Origin: Thalassomonas sp. RHCl1 | GTDB taxonomy: Bacteria; Pseudomonadota; Gammaproteobacteria; Enterobacterales; Alteromonadaceae | Direction: 5' to 3' | NCBI RefSeq assembly: GCF_947387555.1 | Contig: NZ_CANDNZ010000005.1 | Location: 248,001 to 312,000 of the forward strand | DNA: 64,000 nt | Shown here: one piece after another, positions 60,721 through 64,000 of the stretch | How the letters are laid out: each line of letters begins with the position of its first letter | Numbering within the stretch: the stretch's first letter is position 1 | The notes under the pieces: model-generated | Told to the model about the DNA's origin: nothing | The model's database searches: none | What the model saw: only the letters and a program-made list of their open reading frames with translations | Program-made: the position numbers and the translations under genes

Positions 60721-61932
60721 TCAGGATAAGTCTTTGTTCGCAGCTTCAAATAACTTCACCAGGTATTCATTGTCGCTTTGAGGTAATACCGCATACATTT
60801 GCTTGTTAAAGACTAAGCATAATCCATTGATGTACATAAGCAGTAAATTCTTGCGAACATCCGTCATATCCTCCTCTGAACAGCAAGTGCGTATTTCCTC
60901 AGACAGTTTTCGCGCCTGCTCTCCCGAACTCACCACCAGAGAATAAGCCTTACATAACAACGAGCTGATGCCTAAAGTGGCAAAACCAATGGCTTTTTTA
61001 ATGGCATCTTCTTCCACATGATGTTGCAGCTTGGCGGTATATTGCAGCATTTTGCTTATCAAGGCATCTTCCCCGGTTAGCTTCAATGAATTGAGCCAGT
61101 CCATCAGGTCGAGCAAGTTGATATTCTTACTGTTTAAACCGTCAAACACTTTTACCTGGGAAAAAGGCGTAATGTTGCTCGCCTTGATATGTCCGCCGCT
61201 CAGGGCTTTTAGCGGCACGACTTTATCCACCACGGTATTGATTTTATCAACATGCTCTATCATATAAGCGAAGATAGTGTCATCGAGGCCTTTGCTGGCC
61301 GAACTGTCCCCTTTAAACATGATATAACTCCACACCGCCTGCATGCTGGTGTTGTTTTGCGGCGGGCGAAGCGCCAGTATTTTAGCGGCGTTTATCTGTT
61401 CAACCAGTTCGAGTTGACGCTGGCATAATTCATCATTAAGGGAATCGATAAGGTTATAAATTTCATCTAAGTCAGCGTTCACTTTAAGCCACTCATTAAA
61501 GAGATCCTGAATATCATCTGAGCTCATTTCAACACTAAAAAGTGATGAAAAGCTCCTGGTAGGCTCCTTCACCAAAAACAAGCGTTCATAATTTCTTGAG
61601 TTTTGCCACTCTTCAACCTTTTCCTTCAACGCCAGATAGGTTTTATTGCTTTCCCCCAACTCCTGCCATTTACTCAACTCCAGCTTATAAAGCTCTTTCA
61701 GCCTTACGGCAACCGCTATCTCAGCTCCCTTTATCACCAGGTTGGCACTGCTATCCAGGTCAAGGGTCAACTTTCTGAAGGCTTCGGATTTAACGGTATC
61801 GGCATCATAGCCCCCCGGGGTGGCAATCAGCACATTTTCGAGAAATGTTTCCAGGTCGCCGATATATTTATCCCTCATTTTGTTAAAGAAATTTTTAAAG
61901 TCATCTTCATTTTGGATTTTGATATGAGACAT
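60721..61932 (-). CDS. Large helical protein, unrecognised
   Basis: This protein is about 403 residues from the ATG at 61932 (AAAGGAAAAATC upstream; an earlier in-frame ATG adds six residues). It is almost all alpha-helical and has coiled-coil-like stretches: LYKLELSKWQELGESNKTYL, DLFNEWLKVNADLDEIYNLI, ISKMLQYTAKLQHHVEEDAI. A hydrophobic patch near residues 318-337 (KKAIGFATLGISSLLCKAYS) could be a membrane-active segment. No signal peptide. The length and helical plan recall alpha-helical pore-forming toxins such as the xenorhabdolysin A family, but I cannot confirm that. It may pair with the pentapeptide gene downstream. Confidence 0.6.
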   Translation of the reverse strand: MSHIKIQNEDDFKNFFNKMRDKYIGDLETFLENVLIATPGGYDADTVKSEAFRKLTLDLDSSANLVIKGAEIAVAVRLKELYKLELSKWQELGESNKTYLALKEKVEEWQNSRNYERLFLVKEPTRSFSSLFSVEMSSDDIQDLFNEWLKVNADLDEIYNLIDSLNDELCQRQLELVEQINAAKILALRPPQNNTSMQAVWSYIMFKGDSSASKGLDDTIFAYMIEHVDKINTVVDKVVPLKALSGGHIKASNITPFSQVKVFDGLNSKNINLLDLMDWLNSLKLTGEDALISKMLQYTAKLQHHVEEDAIKKAIGFATLGISSLLCKAYSLVVSSGEQARKLSEEIRTCCSEEDMTDVRKNLLLMYINGLCLVFNKQMYAVLPQSDNEYLVKLFEAANKDLS

Positions 61933-62222
61933 GATTTTTCCTTTCGTCATGTTTAAGTTTCAGACACAGTGCCAACCAAAACTACGCTTGGGGATTAACA
62001 TCCCTTCACACCACAAATGAAATGGATGGCATAACATTTACCCGGCAAGATTACTGTGAGAGAGAAGGGAAAACTCAGGTCAAACGCGGATTTTTCCTGA
62101 CAATCTGGCTTATAGCATCAGCCAGGTAAAGCCGCGCCTGTAAACACATACGGTTAAGCAGATAACAAAATTTTCTTTATCAATTGAGCTTTGCAGCCAG
62201 TTGGCCGACTTCAGGGGATGGG

Positions 62223-62266
62223 CTGTTTTTATGCGTGACCTGCCGGGCAGTTACGCATAAAAACAG
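62223..62266. repeat. 44-bp nested palindrome
   Basis: CTGTTTTTATGCGT (62223-62236) and its exact complement ACGCATAAAAACAG (62253-62266) enclose a second hairpin (CTGCC, G, GGCAG). It begins 42 bp past the DUF2892 stop on the minus strand and lies in a 375-bp gap that holds no other recognised element. It may end the DUF2892 transcript or act as an RNA structure. Confidence 0.72.
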
Positions 62267-62307
62267 TTTTGGTTGGATAGCGGTCAATAATCACCGTAAA
62301 GTACGGC

Positions 62308-62499
62308 TTAACTTTTGAGCGGACAGCTGCTTAAACCGAAAATTTTATAAAGCGGGCAAAAACCCACGACACCGGTAACCAGCGGGATCAAACCGACATA
62401 ACCCCAAAGGGTCTGCGGCCCGATAAAAACCATCGCCAATAAAAGCAGTCCAAGAATAATGCGCAGTGTACGGTCAATGAAACCTTCATTTTTGTTCAT
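62308..62499 (-). CDS. DUF2892 small membrane protein
   Basis: This 63-residue protein has two short spans and the DUF2892 features: NEGFIDRTLRIILGLLLL at the start and VGLIPLVTGVVGFCPLYKIF near the end. GFCPLYxxxGxxSC is the conserved tail that also occurs at the C-terminus of YgaP-type rhodaneses. The Cys pair may carry sulfur or bind metal. It is alone here without a rhodanese domain. Confidence 0.85.
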   Translation of the reverse strand: MNKNEGFIDRTLRIILGLLLLAMVFIGPQTLWGYVGLIPLVTGVVGFCPLYKIFGLSSCPLKS

Positions 62500-62703
62500 A
62501 ATACTTAACCTGTTGTTTTGTTTAACTTCAGGGCTATTGTAAAAGCCTGAAAAATAAAACTCAGTGACATCGTCACATTAACAGCGAAAAAATGAATAAT
62601 TGTCGCTTTTGCGCCGGGATAGCCTTAGCTGTTAGGGTTTGGCTCGCGGGGTTACCCTGGTGCTCACCACGCTTAAGCCATAACTAAAGAGGCTGGATTA
62701 CCA

Positions 62704-62733
62704 AGCGCCAACAGCTGAAACAGCGTTGGCGCT
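62704..62733. repeat. 9-bp inverted repeat after the IPT/GEVED gene
   Basis: AGCGCCAAC and GTTGGCGCT are perfect complements with a 12-base loop, 26 bp past the stop of the gene at 62760. No T-run follows on the minus strand. It may be a stability hairpin. Confidence 0.5.
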
Positions 62734-62759
62734 AAAGTAAAAACAGCCTATTACAATAC

Positions 62760-64000
62760 TTAGTGCTCCTGCCCTTTCGGATAACTAAAAGTCAACCCGG
62801 GTAATTTATCCAGATGTTTGTCAATGAAGTTCTGCTTGTCGGCTTCACTCAGGCTTTCATTGTTATTAATCAGGTCAATCACCTGCTCGGAAATATCAAC
62901 TGGTTTAGCCGTATTGTCGAGACTACCCTTCACTTTCGCCTGCAATACCCCATTTACTGATGTCACATCTAAGACGTAATCTTGTGTTTCACCAAACGGG
63001 TAATAGCCACATGCCTGAACATCATCGACCGTTTCAACAACGCCGCTGTAATATAACGCATTAACCATACGCAGCCGCGTGGTGCCGATAGAGGCGAAGT
63101 CAGGCACGGGAATCGTCAAATTGTATAATTGATCACTGGCAACACTTGCCGCCGCCAGGACATACTCGGCCGGATCATCAAAATCTGTATCCTGATTCCA
63201 GTCAACATACACTTTAAACATGCGGCTGTAAGCCGTGGTACCGCAGGTGCCAAACTGTACCTGGATGGTATCGACATCAAGCCCCGGCGAGGTGATGGTA
63301 AAGAAATTGGTATTATCGGTATAGTTTGGACAGTTAGACGTGCCTACGTCATTGTAAATATTACTGTTATCTAACTTCACGTAAGCAATTTTACCGTAAC
63401 CATTATTGCTGGCACCCGAGTCACAATATTCAGGCACAGCTGTCACAACAAATTGACTGGGAGAGCGTCCCGGATCGGTAGAACAAAGCTTATGGTAACC
63501 GTTAGCCTCTTTCACCTGGATATAGCCGGTACTGGCACCCGCTGGCACAAGGGCAATAATTTCATCCGGGCTCAGCACCGCCCGTGCAGCGGCAATACCG
63601 TCAATATAAACCGCTGTGGTACTGTTATCAAACAAGCTGCCGTTAATATGGACAATAGAGCCGGGGTGGCCGGAGGCAGGTGAAAAGCTGGTAATTTTCG
63701 GAGATCCCGCGATGACATCGTCAATATAACCATTAATATTGAAGCCGATATCATTAACATCATCGCCAACTTTAGCCAATATATAACCTCCGCTGTCGAT
63801 AAAACAATCCAGCCCCTGGCTGGTTGTCGGTAAAGTCAATGTGGTTTGCACAACAGAGGAGCAATATGAACCGGGTTGAAAAACCGTAGCGCTATTACCG
63901 CCTAAATATTGACTGCTTCCCGTGACGGAAGGGGTCAGCGAATAATAGAAGCTGATCGGTATGGTTGATGTTGCATTGCGCAGCGCCCCCACTGAAGCAC
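62760..64000 (-). CDS. Surface protein with IPT/TIG and GEVED domains (5' end outside window)
   Basis: The frame stays open to the window edge, so only the C-terminal 410-plus residues are seen. A GTG at 63992 is not a convincing start. Domains in order: an unassigned N-terminal part with a Cys pair (SYCSSV...LDCFIDSG); an IPT/TIG Ig-like domain (ITSFSPASGHPGSIVHINGS); and a GEVED domain (from YCDSGASNNGYGKIAYVKLD, through VYVDWNQDTDFDDPAEYVL, to ACGYYPFGETQDYVLDV). The C-terminal 60 residues are helical with a charged end (SYPKGQEH). GEVED is common in secreted or adhesive proteins. It is followed by no sorting signal. Confidence 0.83.
   Translation of the reverse strand, partial: ASVGALRNATSTIPISFYYSLTPSVTGSSQYLGGNSATVFQPGSYCSSVVQTTLTLPTTSQGLDCFIDSGGYILAKVGDDVNDIGFNINGYIDDVIAGSPKITSFSPASGHPGSIVHINGSLFDNSTTAVYIDGIAAARAVLSPDEIIALVPAGASTGYIQVKEANGYHKLCSTDPGRSPSQFVVTAVPEYCDSGASNNGYGKIAYVKLDNSNIYNDVGTSNCPNYTDNTNFFTITSPGLDVDTIQVQFGTCGTTAYSRMFKVYVDWNQDTDFDDPAEYVLAAASVASDQLYNLTIPVPDFASIGTTRLRMVNALYYSGVVETVDDVQACGYYPFGETQDYVLDVTSVNGVLQAKVKGSLDNTAKPVDISEQVIDLINNNESLSEADKQNFIDKHLDKLPGLTFSYPKGQEH

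Noticed and set aside
62704-62733. GCCAAC/GTTGGC hairpin as an integron attC site
   Set aside because: The RYYYAAC/GTTRRRY core boxes do not match and there is no integrase or cassette array.
1-64000. CRISPR array, tRNA, rRNA, IS element or prophage
   Set aside because: I found no regularly spaced repeats, tRNA cloverleaf, rRNA sequence, transposase or phage gene. The only tandem repeats are short (28 and 50 bp units).

Overview
The window reads as chromosomal DNA from a marine gammaproteobacterium, most likely Alteromonadales and probably Colwelliaceae (Thalassomonas-like). This placement is inferred from gene content, not from a marker gene. The signs are two PEP-CTERM proteins, a rhombosortase, a dockerin-bearing secreted metalloprotease, two secreted alpha-amylases, a GH18 enzyme, orphan family-3 solute-binding proteins and an H-NOX signalling cluster. 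I see no rRNA, tRNA, CRISPR array, prophage or insertion sequence.

Layout. 0-5 kb: the 5' part of rmuC, a MerR regulator divergent from an alpha/beta hydrolase with a textbook MerR operator between them, and small envelope proteins. 5.4-14.3 kb: a heavy-metal RND efflux operon (czcCBA-like, then HupE, a transmembrane anchor protein and a DUF6488 protein) beside a BlaI-type repressor and an M56 metalloprotease. Both units carry copies of the same 21-bp dyad. 14.9-21 kb: a PEP-CTERM protein, a TPR protein, a GNAT acetyltransferase, a GH18 protein, a thioesterase and a first alpha-amylase. 21-32.6 kb: an RDD/VWA/MoxR operon, cysK, a lipoprotein, a BdlA-like PAS-PAS-MCP protein, ggt, tapT, rhombosortase, a DUF4136-like lipoprotein and a ToxR/CadC-like regulator. 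33-36.2 kb: an M43 protease ending in a dockerin, followed by a PEP-CTERM protein that resembles a cohesin. 36.4-50.6 kb: a solute-binding protein, an Old Yellow Enzyme/TetR pair with three tandem operators, GST, a four-repeat secreted protein, Usp, SYLF lipoprotein, FadL, a second solute-binding protein, peptide deformylase, an S9 peptidase, a VOC protein and a Ser/Thr kinase. 51.3-54.9 kb: a nitric-oxide signalling cluster (HTH-REC regulator, degenerate HD-GYP regulator, H-NOX, histidine kinase). 54.9-64 kb: a cytosine deaminase of the yeast Fcy1 type, minCDE, a second alpha-amylase, a pentapeptide-repeat membrane protein, an unrecognised helical protein, DUF2892, and the 3' part of an IPT/GEVED surface protein.

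How the genes work together. The clearest modules are: (i) metal efflux, probably repressed by the BlaI homologue and relieved by its M56 partner; (ii) possible capture of a secreted protease by a cohesin that is itself sorted through the PEP-CTERM route; (iii) NO sensing through H-NOX and a soluble kinase feeding two response regulators, with a likely link to c-di-GMP and biofilm; (iv) starch use by two amylases that share a 16-bp sequence, containing a LacI-type dyad, at nearly the same distance upstream; (v) electrophile stress (NemA/NemR-like). Two terminators with no upstream gene on their strand suggest unannotated small RNAs.
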